A stretch of DNA of 64,000 nt from Phytohabitans aurantiacus (GTDB lineage: Bacteria > Actinomycetota > Actinomycetes > Mycobacteriales > Micromonosporaceae), in contig NZ_BSDI01000007.1 of NCBI RefSeq assembly GCF_027923225.1, positions 62,001 to 126,000 of the forward strand, in the 5' to 3' direction. The position numbers were made by a program, and so were the translations under genes. The notes under the pieces were generated by a model, which worked only from the letters and a program-made list of their open reading frames with translations, made no database searches and had not been told where the DNA came from. This document shows, piece by piece, positions 42,000 through 49,760 of the stretch (its first letter is position 1; each line of letters starts with the position of its first letter).

Positions 42000-42019
42000 T
42001 TGATAAAACGGTTTGTCAA
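42000..42019. promoter_or_regulatory. LacI-type operator upstream of the fructan regulator gene
   Basis: TTGATAAAACGGTTTGTCAA is an imperfect CG-centred palindrome with two mismatched pairs. It is 50 bases before the regulator ATG, where a repressor would block the promoter. Confidence 0.55.
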
Positions 42020-42090
42020 CGACGCCAACCGGCCGTTACACGACCGTAACATTTAACCCCGCGACAGCGTGCCGCCACGCCGCTTCCGCC

Positions 42091-42166
42091 GATCAAGGGC
42101 GAACGCACGTGGTTGGACCTCATTTCCGCATGCATTCGCCCTTGATCCATGCGAACGCCCTTGATC
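42091..42166. repeat. Dispersed palindromic repeat B, copy at 42 kb
   Basis: GATCAAGGGCGAACGCACG opens the left arm and GCATTCGCCCTTGATC closes the right arm (42091-42147). As in the 7.6 kb copy, CATGCGAAC and another GCCCTTGATCGGC follow. Confidence 0.8.
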
Positions 42167-42217
42167 GGCGGCCGCACAAACCCGCGGGGCGCGCGCCGCG
42201 GGTTTGTGCGGCCGCCG
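42166..42217. repeat. Long perfect hairpin, 22-bp arms
   Basis: The arm at 42166-42187 (starting CGGCGGCCGCAC) is perfectly complementary to 42196-42217, with an 8-base loop GGCGCGCG. The outer three pairs would also form if G-U is allowed. It directly abuts repeat B and precedes repeat A. There is no T tract, but the stem is strong enough to stop transcription or stall replication. Confidence 0.7.
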
Positions 42218-42257
42218 GTCCGGTCCAAGCGGGACCTTTGGTCCAAATCCCCGTCTG

Positions 42258-42316
42258 AGCTGCCGCGACGTGCGTCGTGGGCGAGGCCGTTGCTCCCGCG
42301 GCCTCGCCCTCCGCGG
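42258..42316 (+). repeat. Dispersed intergenic repeat A, copy 5
   Basis: GCTGCCGCGACGTGCGTCG, GTTGCTCCCGCGGCCTC and GCCCTCCGCG follow in family order. It lies about 55 bases before the DUF5990 gene start. Confidence 0.7.
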
Positions 42317-42370
42317 CACACGACCAACGCCTGCCGCTGCCTGGCGATAGAGGCGGCTTACAGTGGCGGT

Positions 42371-42814
42371 GTGCGGATCAGGATCGAGGGTCGCGACCTG
42401 CCCGGGCGGCGGGCCGGTGTCGAGGCTGACTCGCTGAGACTGCACAACGTGCACGTGGGGGTGCAGCGCGCGGCCGAGGTGGTCGACCGGGTACCGGCCA
42501 GCGCCGCCGAAGCCACCTGGCAGTTCGACATCACCAGCCGCGAGGTGGACGGGCTTCTCGATGTCGGCGGCCCCTGGGTTCATGGCCGGCCGGGTGCGCG
42601 GTTTCTCTACCTGAGCTGGGGTGCGGTGACGGACAACCGGTTCGAGATGTTCCGGCGGGCGAAGCTGCTGTTCGGTGACGTCCCGACCGATCTGCTGCGT
42701 GTCGCGCACGAAGGTGCGGGGGTGTTGGTCGGCCGGCTCGGGCTGACCGACGCGAAGGGCGGACCGCTGTGCGCCAGGGTCCGCCCACCAGACATCGAAT
42801 GGACCGTGCGGTAA
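42371..42814 (+). CDS. DUF5990 family protein
   Basis: The 147-residue protein begins at the GTG at 42371 with MRIRIEGRDLPGRRAG, the standard DUF5990 start. It continues with NVHVGVQRAAEVVDRVP, DVGGPWVHGRPGARFLYLSW and MFRRAKLLFGDVP. The family is small, cytoplasmic and of unknown function. TACAGT at 42359 lies seven bases before the start, so the message may be leaderless. It stands alone after the repeat cluster. Confidence 0.82.
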   Translation: MRIRIEGRDLPGRRAGVEADSLRLHNVHVGVQRAAEVVDRVPASAAEATWQFDITSREVDGLLDVGGPWVHGRPGARFLYLSWGAVTDNRFEMFRRAKLLFGDVPTDLLRVAHEGAGVLVGRLGLTDAKGGPLCARVRPPDIEWTVR

Positions 42815-42821
42815 CGCGGGG

Positions 42822-43550
42822 TCAGGGCGTCCAGGTCCAGTGGTACCGGAGTTCGGCCCGCCACGGCTTCGGGTAGAACTGCTGGACGATGAACGCCATC
42901 CCGATCCCCTTGGCCAGGTACTGGTCGCGGTCGAGGACGCGGCTGATGGGCTGGCCCGGGCGGCCTCTGTTGTCCCACCACGACTCCCACTGCTTCACGC
43001 AGGTCTGGGCACCCAGGTACTGGTTGGCACACGCCGCCGGCGGCGACCAGATCTGGGTGTGCCCGAAGTCGATGACCCTGCCGCTGGATTTCTCGGTTAT
43101 CGTGCCCCACGCCTTCAGGCAGTACGCCTCGCCCGGGACCGTCCACTGTGCATAGTGCTGCCGCCCGCCGTCGGACGGCAGCGCCTTGAGGTTCTCGCAC
43201 CTGGCGTCGCCGATGAGTTCCCGGGTGACCCGCTGCGTGTAGTAGGTGCCGTTGTCGGACCAACCGTCGAGCAGGAGCCAGTCGCCGGAGCGTACGAACT
43301 CCTCGGCGCCGTCCGGCGGCCAGTTCGCGGGATCGCCCCAACTGATCGCCGACTCGGTGGCCGAGCGCGGGTTCCACGCCCACTGGCCACCGGCCCGGCC
43401 ATCCGCCCAGAACTGCCCCGCGCTGCGCTCGAAGACGCGCGAGAACTGGTCGTACGTCGCGGCCGCAGCCCGTGCCGGCGTCGCCGCGCCAGCGATCAGA
43501 AGCGCCATGACTCCGGCTGTTGCCGCACCCTTGAGCAAGCCACTGAACAT
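42822..43550 (-). CDS. Secreted protein of unknown function
   Basis: The 242-residue protein has a Sec signal peptide (AATAGVMALLIAGAATPARA, cleavage after ARA). The mature part is rich in Trp and Tyr, with stretches such as GQWAWNPRSATESAISWGDP, GRVIDFGHTQIWSPPAACAN and RAELRYHWTWTP at the end. Four cysteines (near ARCENLKAL, EAYCLKAWG, AACANQ and QTCVKQW) could form two disulfides. I do not recognise the family. It ends 8 bp from the convergent DUF5990 gene. Confidence 0.75.
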   Translation of the reverse strand: MFSGLLKGAATAGVMALLIAGAATPARAAAATYDQFSRVFERSAGQFWADGRAGGQWAWNPRSATESAISWGDPANWPPDGAEEFVRSGDWLLLDGWSDNGTYYTQRVTRELIGDARCENLKALPSDGGRQHYAQWTVPGEAYCLKAWGTITEKSSGRVIDFGHTQIWSPPAACANQYLGAQTCVKQWESWWDNRGRPGQPISRVLDRDQYLAKGIGMAFIVQQFYPKPWRAELRYHWTWTP

Positions 43551-43586
43551 GCCAGCATCATTCCTGGGCGCGCTTACAGAGGACTG

Positions 43587-44600
43587 TCATGACACTTGCG
43601 TGACGCGGTCTGCCGTGCGCCCCAGCGCCAGAAGGCGAGTCCGCTGTTCGTGGCGACGGATCAGGACGACGCCCAGCGCGAACGCCAGTATCGGGATGAG
43701 GGCCAGGATGGCCCACTGCGCCGCCGCCAGCGGGACGTAGCCGATGCGCACGTACGAGTCCCGCCAGCCGTCGAAGCCGTACTCGGCGGTCGCCAGGGTG
43801 GCGGCGACCGGGGCGAGCAGCACGATGATCCGGAGCCGGAGCGGCGGCGCGAGCCGCCACGACGCCAGCACGATCAGCAGGCCGCCGGCCAGGTAGGACG
43901 CGGTGTCGATGGGCCGGAAGTACGGGCCCACGACGACCCTTCCGTCCGCGAGATGGCCGTACCCGCCAACGACGGCGGCGGCCACGGATCCGAGCTGAGC
44001 CACCAGCACACCCGCGGTGACGAGGGCGACCCGTCGCACCCCGAGCACGGCCACACCGTGGCGCGGTGGGGCGGGCACGGTCAGCGCGACGGCGGTCACC
44101 ACGGCGAGGGTGAACGCCCACAGCGTGAACACCGCCGACGTCGGGGCGTCGGAGTACCGCGTCACCAGCAGCGCCGTCTCGCCGGCCACGGCCAGCCACG
44201 CGACGCCGGCCGCCACCCACCGGAGCCCGGTCGCGGCGGCGACCGCGACAAGTACCCAGGGCAGCAGCCGGAGCCACTGCTCGGGCGCCGGCCCGCCGAG
44301 GTGGTACCCGCGACCGGCGGTGGCCAGCCGCAGGCCGACCAGGAGCAGTGCGCCCAGTACGCCGGTGGCGGCCGCCGCGTCGCGCCACTCGGCGGTGGCC
44401 AGGCCGCGCGCGGTCAGGCCCACCCGGTGGCGCGCGGCCGAGAGCAGCAGGTCGACGGTGTCGACCGGGCCGGGCCGTCGCTGGCCGGGTCGGGCGCCGG
44501 CCAGGAGGGTGTCCAGCATCTCCTCCTCGTACGCCCGGCGGTGCTCCCACGGGTACCAGCGCAGCATCCTGCGGTACCGGGCTTCGAGATCGGCGCTCAC
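43587..44600 (-). CDS. Membrane protein co-encoded with a PadR regulator
   Basis: The 337-residue protein starts with a cytoplasmic YRRMLRWYPWEHRRAYEEEM, the motif usual for HAAS-like or permease-associated proteins next to PadR genes. About eight hydrophobic spans follow (for example GVLGALLLVGLRLAT and YVPLAAAQWAILALIPILAF). Its start overlaps the PadR stop by 4 bp. Such PadR/membrane pairs are common in actinobacteria, with the membrane protein thought to be a sensor or regulated target. Function unknown. Confidence 0.82.
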   Translation of the reverse strand: MSADLEARYRRMLRWYPWEHRRAYEEEMLDTLLAGARPGQRRPGPVDTVDLLLSAARHRVGLTARGLATAEWRDAAAATGVLGALLLVGLRLATAGRGYHLGGPAPEQWLRLLPWVLVAVAAATGLRWVAAGVAWLAVAGETALLVTRYSDAPTSAVFTLWAFTLAVVTAVALTVPAPPRHGVAVLGVRRVALVTAGVLVAQLGSVAAAVVGGYGHLADGRVVVGPYFRPIDTASYLAGGLLIVLASWRLAPPLRLRIIVLLAPVAATLATAEYGFDGWRDSYVRIGYVPLAAAQWAILALIPILAFALGVVLIRRHEQRTRLLALGRTADRVTQVS

Positions 44601-44932
44601 GCGGCACCACCGCCGAGAGCGGCGAGCCGGGTGGTGGCGACGGTGGCGTTGTGCCGCAGCCGTTCGGCCTCGACGGCCAGCCGGTCGGCCCCTGCCGTGG
44701 TGAGGCGGTAGTACCGGCGCAGTCTCGACTGCACGACCTCTTCCCGGTCGATCTCGATCAGCCCGTCGGAGCGCAGGCGGTCGAGCACCGTGTACAGCGT
44801 GCCGGCGCGCAACCGCACCCGCCCGTCCGATATCCGCCGCGCGTCCTCGATCATCCCGTATCCGTGCTGCGGCTGGGCCGCGAGCGCGGTGAGGATGAGG
44901 AACGCCGGCTCCCCCAAGGTCAGGTTTGCCAT
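44597..44932 (-). CDS. PadR-family transcriptional regulator
   Basis: The 111-residue protein is a PadR winged helix. LGEPAFLILTALAAQPQHGY and GRVRLRAGTLYTVLDRLRSD are the HTH and recognition parts, LRRYYRLTTAGADRL is the wing, and one C-terminal helix allows dimerisation. I prefer the ATG at 44932 (MANLTLGEP). TATATG directly upstream could be its -10, giving a leaderless message, and this box sits inside the palindromic operator. An ATG at 44944 is the alternative. Confidence 0.87.
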   Translation of the reverse strand: MANLTLGEPAFLILTALAAQPQHGYGMIEDARRISDGRVRLRAGTLYTVLDRLRSDGLIEIDREEVVQSRLRRYYRLTTAGADRLAVEAERLRHNATVATTRLAALGGGAA

Positions 44933-44942
44933 GCGGGGCATC

Positions 44943-44963
44943 ATATACCGAACTTTGATATAT
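44943..44963. promoter_or_regulatory. PadR-type operator
   Basis: ATATACCGAACTTTGATATAT has ATAT(A)...(T)ATAT arms around an A/T-rich centre, the usual PadR operator style. It is the only strongly A/T-rich spot in the area and overlaps the presumed promoter, so autoregulation is likely. Confidence 0.6.
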
Positions 44964-44979
44964 GCAGCCCCCTGTACTC

Positions 44980-46758
44980 CTACGGGTCGCGACGTGCCAG
45001 TTCAGCGACCACCGTCACCCGGCGGACCGTCTCGCGCAGCTCGTCGCGAAAGTCCGCGCGGCGCTGGCGAAGGTCTGGCGCGCTCGGGTCGAGAAGGCCG
45101 CGGTGCCGGGTCAGCCGCAGCGCCGGCTTGAACAGCTCCAGCGACACCGACTCCTCGCTGGCCAGCCGGCCCTGCAGCGCCCACTGCCTGCCGACGCGCA
45201 GGCACTCGTCGAGAAACCGGGGCTCGTCGACCTCGTCGTCGTCCCAGGCCGCGAGCCGATCGGCCACGAGGTGGTACGCGTCCAGGAACGGCCGCAGCAC
45301 CAACGGGGCGACCAGTGGCCTGCCCTGCTCCAGCCATCGGCGAGCGTCGGCCGGGGTGAACTTGTGCAGCCCGTCGCCTCCGCCCGGCTCGATGATCGCC
45401 AACTCCAGTGCCATCTGCTCGGCGAAATCCCGGCGCCGCGCGAAGAAGAAGTCGAACTTCAACAGGTCACGCAGCCGCAGCGCCTCGTCGGTCGCCGTGT
45501 CCAGGCCGTCTTCGCCGCCTTCGGTCGCGGCGACCAGCGCCAGTTCCCCGATCGCCCGGTCGACCAGCATGTGGATCGCCGTGTTGCGGTAGAACGCCGC
45601 CACCAGGTGTTGACCCTGACCGATCGCCCAGACCGTCTCGGTGCCGCCGTCGTAGCTGGCCAGCACGCCGGAGGCGACCAGCTCCTGCAACGTGCGGCGG
45701 ACGGTGGCCCGGTCGGTGAGGTTCGCCGCGCCCGCGACCGGCCAGCGCCGGGACTCGATGTACCCCGCCATCGGCGCGACCGTGGCCAGTACCCCGTCGA
45801 GGGTGAGCGCCCGGTCAGCGGCCAGCATGGCGAGGCAGACGACCGCCGTGACGGTGACGGGGGTGGTCTGGTTGATGCGGTGCGAGGTGTCGAGGGCGAT
45901 CCGCTCGACGACGTGCCGCCCCTGCTGGTCCGCGCCGCGCAGCTCGGCCATCCGCTCACGCAGCGGCACGGGCTCGCCGAAGTCAAGGTAGGCCCGGCCG
46001 AGGCGGTTGGCCTGCAGCCGGGCGAAGTTGATCAGCCAGCGGACGTCTTCGGGCCGCTTTCTGGCACCGCGTGCCTCGGCGGTCATCGCGCCGACCTCGT
46101 GCAGCTGCTCGTACACGATGGACACCGGCACGATCAGCGCCTCGGCGTCGGGGGTGGCTTCGATCGCGTCCACCACGTAGCGCACGATGCCATACGTCGG
46201 TGGCCGCAGCTTGCCCGTGCGGGTCCGCCCGCCCTCGATGGACCAGCTCAGATTCTTGCGGTTGCGGATCAGCTGGCCGATGTAGGCGCGCAACGCCAGC
46301 TTGTACACCGGCTGGTCCTGCGTCGACCGGCGAATGTAGACGATGCCCGAGCGGCGGGCCAGGTGGTTGACGGGGAAGAAGTTCAGGTTCGCCCCACCCA
46401 GGGTGTACGCCGGGCTGAGCCCGTGCCGCTCCAGCGCCACCGGCACCGCGGCGCCGTCCAAATAGGAGCGGTGGGAGAACAGGAACAGCAGCGAGTACTT
46501 GCGGTCCAGCCGCTGCAACCGGCGCGCGGCCTCCTCGTCGACCAGCAGCTCGTGCGCGCGGAACATCCACGTCGTGAACCTGGACCAGGCGCTCATGGCC
46601 CGCGCGCTGTGCATCGCACCCATCTCGCGCAGATAGCCGGCGGCCTCGGCGGTCACCTCGCCCGGATCCCGGCCCAGCGAGCGGGCCAGCTCGGCCAGCC
46701 GCCCCGCGAACGCGTCATCGGCCAGCAGCTCGACGACCTCAGGAGTGTCCGATGACAT
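44980..46758 (-). CDS. plsB: Glycerol-3-phosphate 1-O-acyltransferase
   Basis: The 592-residue protein has the acyltransferase block I FLFSHRSYLDGAAVPVALE (HxxxxD with catalytic His about 96), block II around GGANLNFFPVNHLARRSGIV, block III SWSIEGGRTRTGKLRPPTYG and block IV EALIVPVSIVYEQL. This is the PlsB type, which transfers acyl groups to glycerol 3-phosphate at the membrane. Length and motif order agree with actinobacterial PlsB-like enzymes, which are shorter than E. coli PlsB. The ATG at 46758 follows GAGGTGG. The gene appears to be transcribed alone. Confidence 0.9.
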   Translation of the reverse strand: MSSDTPEVVELLADDAFAGRLAELARSLGRDPGEVTAEAAGYLREMGAMHSARAMSAWSRFTTWMFRAHELLVDEEAARRLQRLDRKYSLLFLFSHRSYLDGAAVPVALERHGLSPAYTLGGANLNFFPVNHLARRSGIVYIRRSTQDQPVYKLALRAYIGQLIRNRKNLSWSIEGGRTRTGKLRPPTYGIVRYVVDAIEATPDAEALIVPVSIVYEQLHEVGAMTAEARGARKRPEDVRWLINFARLQANRLGRAYLDFGEPVPLRERMAELRGADQQGRHVVERIALDTSHRINQTTPVTVTAVVCLAMLAADRALTLDGVLATVAPMAGYIESRRWPVAGAANLTDRATVRRTLQELVASGVLASYDGGTETVWAIGQGQHLVAAFYRNTAIHMLVDRAIGELALVAATEGGEDGLDTATDEALRLRDLLKFDFFFARRRDFAEQMALELAIIEPGGGDGLHKFTPADARRWLEQGRPLVAPLVLRPFLDAYHLVADRLAAWDDDEVDEPRFLDECLRVGRQWALQGRLASEESVSLELFKPALRLTRHRGLLDPSAPDLRQRRADFRDELRETVRRVTVVAELARRDP

Positions 46759-46852
46759 CAACCACCTCGCCGGTGAGCGTGATCACAGTGTGCCGTGGTC
46801 AGTCTGGAAGCACAGAGCACGCGGCGTCAAACACATGATGTGGATCACAGCT

Positions 46853-46875
46853 CCGTGCCGTCACATTCGGCACGG
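46853..46875. promoter_or_regulatory. Perfect 8-bp inverted repeat upstream of the DoxX-like gene
   Basis: CCGTGCCG and CGGCACGG pair around TCACATT in the 189-bp gap between plsB and the DoxX-like gene. It could be an operator or mRNA hairpin. Nothing else supports a specific role. Confidence 0.3.
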
Positions 46876-46947
46876 CAATCCCGTCCTCGACGCGTACAAC
46901 CAGTCTTGCAACCCGGAACCAATCTTGCCGCTAGGGATAAGGACACC

Positions 46948-47304
46948 ATGTTCGCTGCCTACGTCACCATCACCATCGTCGGTTCGGTCTTCACCGCCAT
47001 CGCCGCCGGCACCTACCTGATCGGCCACGACTACCCCAAGGCCCAGTTGGACATGAAGCGCCTCCCCCACTCGTGGATGCCGCGGTTGGGCACGCTGCTG
47101 GCGGCGGGCTCCCTGGGGCTGCAGGCCGGGTTCGCCGTGCCGGTACTGGGCAACCTGGCCGCCGCCGGCCTCGTGCTGTACTTCATCGGCGCGCTCATCG
47201 CCCACCTGCGCGTGGGCTCGCGCCAGCTCGTCGGCTGGGCCATCTTCTTCGCCACCTCCGTGGCGGCGCTGGTCGTCAACCTGGGCCACCACGGCCCCTG
47301 GTGA
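46948..47304 (+). CDS. DoxX-like small membrane protein
   Basis: The 118-residue protein has four hydrophobic spans: YVTITIVGSVFTAIAAGTYL, LGTLLAAGSLGLQAGFAVPV, LGNLAAAGLVLYFIGALIAH and LVGWAIFFATSVAALVVNLG. This is the DoxX-like layout. DoxX proteins are thought to help membrane redox reactions or oxidative stress responses. AAGGACACC precedes the ATG at 46948. The gene converges with the methyltransferase gene, 15 bp apart. Confidence 0.78.
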   Translation: MFAAYVTITIVGSVFTAIAAGTYLIGHDYPKAQLDMKRLPHSWMPRLGTLLAAGSLGLQAGFAVPVLGNLAAAGLVLYFIGALIAHLRVGSRQLVGWAIFFATSVAALVVNLGHHGPW

Positions 47305-47319
47305 GAACCCGGCAGCGGC

Positions 47320-48024
47320 TCAGCCGTCGGCCAGCCGCCCGGTGATCAGGAACTGCATCTGGACCTCGTGGTTCGGCGCGACGCCGTACCGCTGGTCCAG
47401 CTCGTGGATCGACGCCAGCGGCGTGACCGTGACCCGCTGCAGGCCCGCGCGTTCCAGTACCGTCGCGGTCTGCTCGATCGACCTGGCGGCGGCCAGCGGC
47501 AGCGCCGCGCGGACCTCGGCGTCGTAGAAGCCGGCGAAGTCCTCCGACGCGTTGTCCAGGCCGTTGGGGAACCAGGTGCTGTCGACCGCGGCGACCACGC
47601 CGCCTGGGCGCAGCAGCCGGGTCCAGTTCGCCACCGCGGTCTCCGGCTCGCGCAGTGTCCACATGAGATACCGGCTGGTCACCGCGTCGAAGCTGGCCGC
47701 CGGGAAGTCCGGCGAGACGGCGTCGCCGAGCCGAAACGCGGGTCCATTGGGGATGGTCGCGGCGTGCCGGCGGGCCCGTTCGAGCATCCCTTCGGCTAGG
47801 TCGATGCCGGTGACGCGGTGGCCGAGCCGGGCCAGGACCATGGCGACCTGACCGCTGCCGGTGCCGACGTCGAGCACGTCCAGGGGCGCGGGCGGCAGGG
47901 CCGCGTCCCAGACCCGCGCCCAGGCCCGGTCGTCGTCGGCGAGGCGGTCGGGGCGCTGCTGGTACTCGTCGTAGCCGGGCGCGCGTCCGGTCCAGTAGGC
48001 GTTGATGCGGTCCTGTGCGCTCAT
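47320..48024 (-). CDS. Class I SAM-dependent methyltransferase
   Basis: The 234-residue protein has motif I LDVLDVGTGSGQVAMVLARL, the acidic loop GIDLAEGMLERARRHAATIP and post I FDAVTSRYLMWTLREPETAV, then LLRPGGVVAAVDSTWFPNG. It is a small-molecule methyltransferase. Its start overlaps the FecE-like ATPase stop by 4 bp, so it belongs to the siderophore-import operon. It may modify the imported chelate or make part of it. Confidence 0.88.
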   Translation of the reverse strand: MSAQDRINAYWTGRAPGYDEYQQRPDRLADDDRAWARVWDAALPPAPLDVLDVGTGSGQVAMVLARLGHRVTGIDLAEGMLERARRHAATIPNGPAFRLGDAVSPDFPAASFDAVTSRYLMWTLREPETAVANWTRLLRPGGVVAAVDSTWFPNGLDNASEDFAGFYDAEVRAALPLAAARSIEQTATVLERAGLQRVTVTPLASIHELDQRYGVAPNHEVQMQFLITGRLADG

Positions 48025-48800
48025 GCGGCGGCCTCTCCTTCGGCAGGGATGGGGTGGAACAGCAGGTGCAGGTCGCCCTCGATATCGAGGCGCCGGATGC
48101 CGATGCCGTAGACGGGTTCGAGTACCGCCGGATCGAGTACCCGGCCGACCGGCCCGGCCGCGACCACCCCGCCGCGCCCCAGCAGCACCAGGTCGTCGCA
48201 GTAGCGGGCCGCGAGGTTGAGGTCGTGCAGCACGACGACCGCGCAGGTGCCCAGCCCGCGAACCAGGCGCAGGATCTCGTGCTGGTACCGGATGTCCAGG
48301 TGGTTGGTCGGCTCGTCGAGCAGCAGGTGGGTTGCCTCCTGGGCGAGGGCGCGCGCGATCAGTACCCGCTGGCGCTCCCCGCCGGACAGCCCGGCGAACG
48401 CCCGCGCGCCCAGGTGGGTGGCGCCGACGCGGGCCAGGCAGCGGGCGGCGATCTCGTGGTCGGTCCGGCGGGTGCGCTGAAACGTCGACAGGTGCGGGCC
48501 GCGGCCGAGCAGCACCATCTCCGCCACGGTGAGCGCGGTCTCGGCGCCGGTCTCCTGCACCACCACGGCCATCCGCCGCGCCGCCTCTCGTGGTGTCAGG
48601 GCGGACAGCTCGTCACCGTCCACTGTGACCCGTCCGGTGGGGCTGCGCAGCGCGGCGTAGAGCAGCCGCAGCAGGGTGGTCTTGCCGCTGCCGTTCGGGC
48701 CGATCAGCCCGAGCACCCGGCCGGGCCGGGCGGTGACGTCGACGCCATCGATCACGGGGTTGGCACCGTAGCGCCAGCTGACCCCGCTCGCCTCGATCAC
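48021..48800 (-). CDS. Iron-siderophore ABC transporter ATPase (FecE-like)
   Basis: The 259-residue ATPase has Walker A LIGPNGSGKTTLLRLLYAAL, the Q-loop VVVQETGAETALTVAEMVLL, signature LSGGERQRVLIARALAQEA and Walker B LLLDEPTNHLDIRYQHEIL. These are typical of FecE/FhuC/BtuD importers. The start is the GTG at 48800, overlapping the binding-protein stop by 4 bp (GTGA). The methyltransferase gene follows, also coupled. Confidence 0.92.
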   Translation of the reverse strand: MIEASGVSWRYGANPVIDGVDVTARPGRVLGLIGPNGSGKTTLLRLLYAALRSPTGRVTVDGDELSALTPREAARRMAVVVQETGAETALTVAEMVLLGRGPHLSTFQRTRRTDHEIAARCLARVGATHLGARAFAGLSGGERQRVLIARALAQEATHLLLDEPTNHLDIRYQHEILRLVRGLGTCAVVVLHDLNLAARYCDDLVLLGRGGVVAAGPVGRVLDPAVLEPVYGIGIRRLDIEGDLHLLFHPIPAEGEAAA

Positions 48801-49750
48801 GCGCCCGGCTTGAAGCGCTTGACGATCCGCTCCAGGCCGTCGACCGACAGCGGCGAGGGCGGCTCGGTGAAGTTGAACAGCTGGGTCATGACGTTGCCGG
48901 TGCGGACGGCGTTGAGCTTCTCCGCACCGGGCAGCCCGGTCAGGGCCGCCTCGACCGCCTTCGGGTCGCCGTCGCTGTGCAGCAGGATCAGCACGTCGGG
49001 GTTGCGGCCCAGCAGCTCCTCCAGGGTGACCTCGAAGACCCGCTCCTTGCTGCCGGCGAACGCGTTGGTGAACCCGGCCGCCTCCAGCTGCGGATGCGCC
49101 ATGCTGGCCGTGCCGTACGCGTAGGTGACCCCGCCGCCCACGGTCGGGTACAGCACCGCGGCCGTACGCCCGGACGCCGGGCCGGCCTCGGTCTGGATCT
49201 TCGCCATCCGCTCCTTGAGCGCGGTCACCGCGGCGGCGGCCTGGGCGCCGCGGTCGAAGACCTTCCCGTACGTGTCGAGCTGCGCGTAGATGTCGTCGAA
49301 CGTGGGCACGCTGGTGCTGCCCGGGCACATCGCCGGCTCCTCGATCAGCGGGATGTTCACGCCGGCGAGGGTGTCGCGGGACAGGTTGTCGACCTCGCCG
49401 AGTACCAGGTCCGGCTGCTGGCTGATCACGATCTCCTTGGAGATCTGCAGATGGCCGCTGGTGTCGGTCTTGTCCGTCAGCAGCGGCACCTTGTCGAGCT
49501 CGGCGAGCGTCGCGGCGTCGTAGTACTCCTTCGGGTACTGGCCGGCTCGGGCGGTCACCCGGTCCATGACGCCGAGCGAGTGCAGGTACGGCACGGCGGC
49601 GCTCTTGAGCAGGACGACCCGTTGGGGCGGCGCGTCGAAGGTGACCTTCACGCCGCAGTTGGTCATGGTGAACGCCGCCTGTTCTTCGGCGGCGCCGCCG
49701 CACCCCGCGGCGAGCAGGACCGTGACGGCGAGAAGCCGCGTTGCCTTCAT
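48797..49750 (-). CDS. Iron-siderophore ABC transporter solute-binding lipoprotein (FecB-like)
   Basis: The 317-residue protein has a lipoprotein signal (TRLLAVTVLLAAGCGGAAEE). The two-lobed class III fold shows VTFDAPPQRVVLLKSAAVPY at the start and LEELLGRNPDVLILLHSDGD toward the second lobe. Family members bind ferric siderophores, heme or cobalamin. AAAGGAATCCC precedes the ATG at 49750. It lies between the permease and ATPase genes in one operon. Confidence 0.9.
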   Translation of the reverse strand: MKATRLLAVTVLLAAGCGGAAEEQAAFTMTNCGVKVTFDAPPQRVVLLKSAAVPYLHSLGVMDRVTARAGQYPKEYYDAATLAELDKVPLLTDKTDTSGHLQISKEIVISQQPDLVLGEVDNLSRDTLAGVNIPLIEEPAMCPGSTSVPTFDDIYAQLDTYGKVFDRGAQAAAAVTALKERMAKIQTEAGPASGRTAAVLYPTVGGGVTYAYGTASMAHPQLEAAGFTNAFAGSKERVFEVTLEELLGRNPDVLILLHSDGDPKAVEAALTGLPGAEKLNAVRTGNVMTQLFNFTEPPSPLSVDGLERIVKRFKPGA

Positions 49751-49760
49751 GGGATTCCTT

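Noticed and set aside
46780..46860. CRP-like sites GTGATCAC and TGTGGATCACA before the DoxX-like gene
   Set aside because: Neither has the TGTGA-N6-TCACA spacing; too weak to call.
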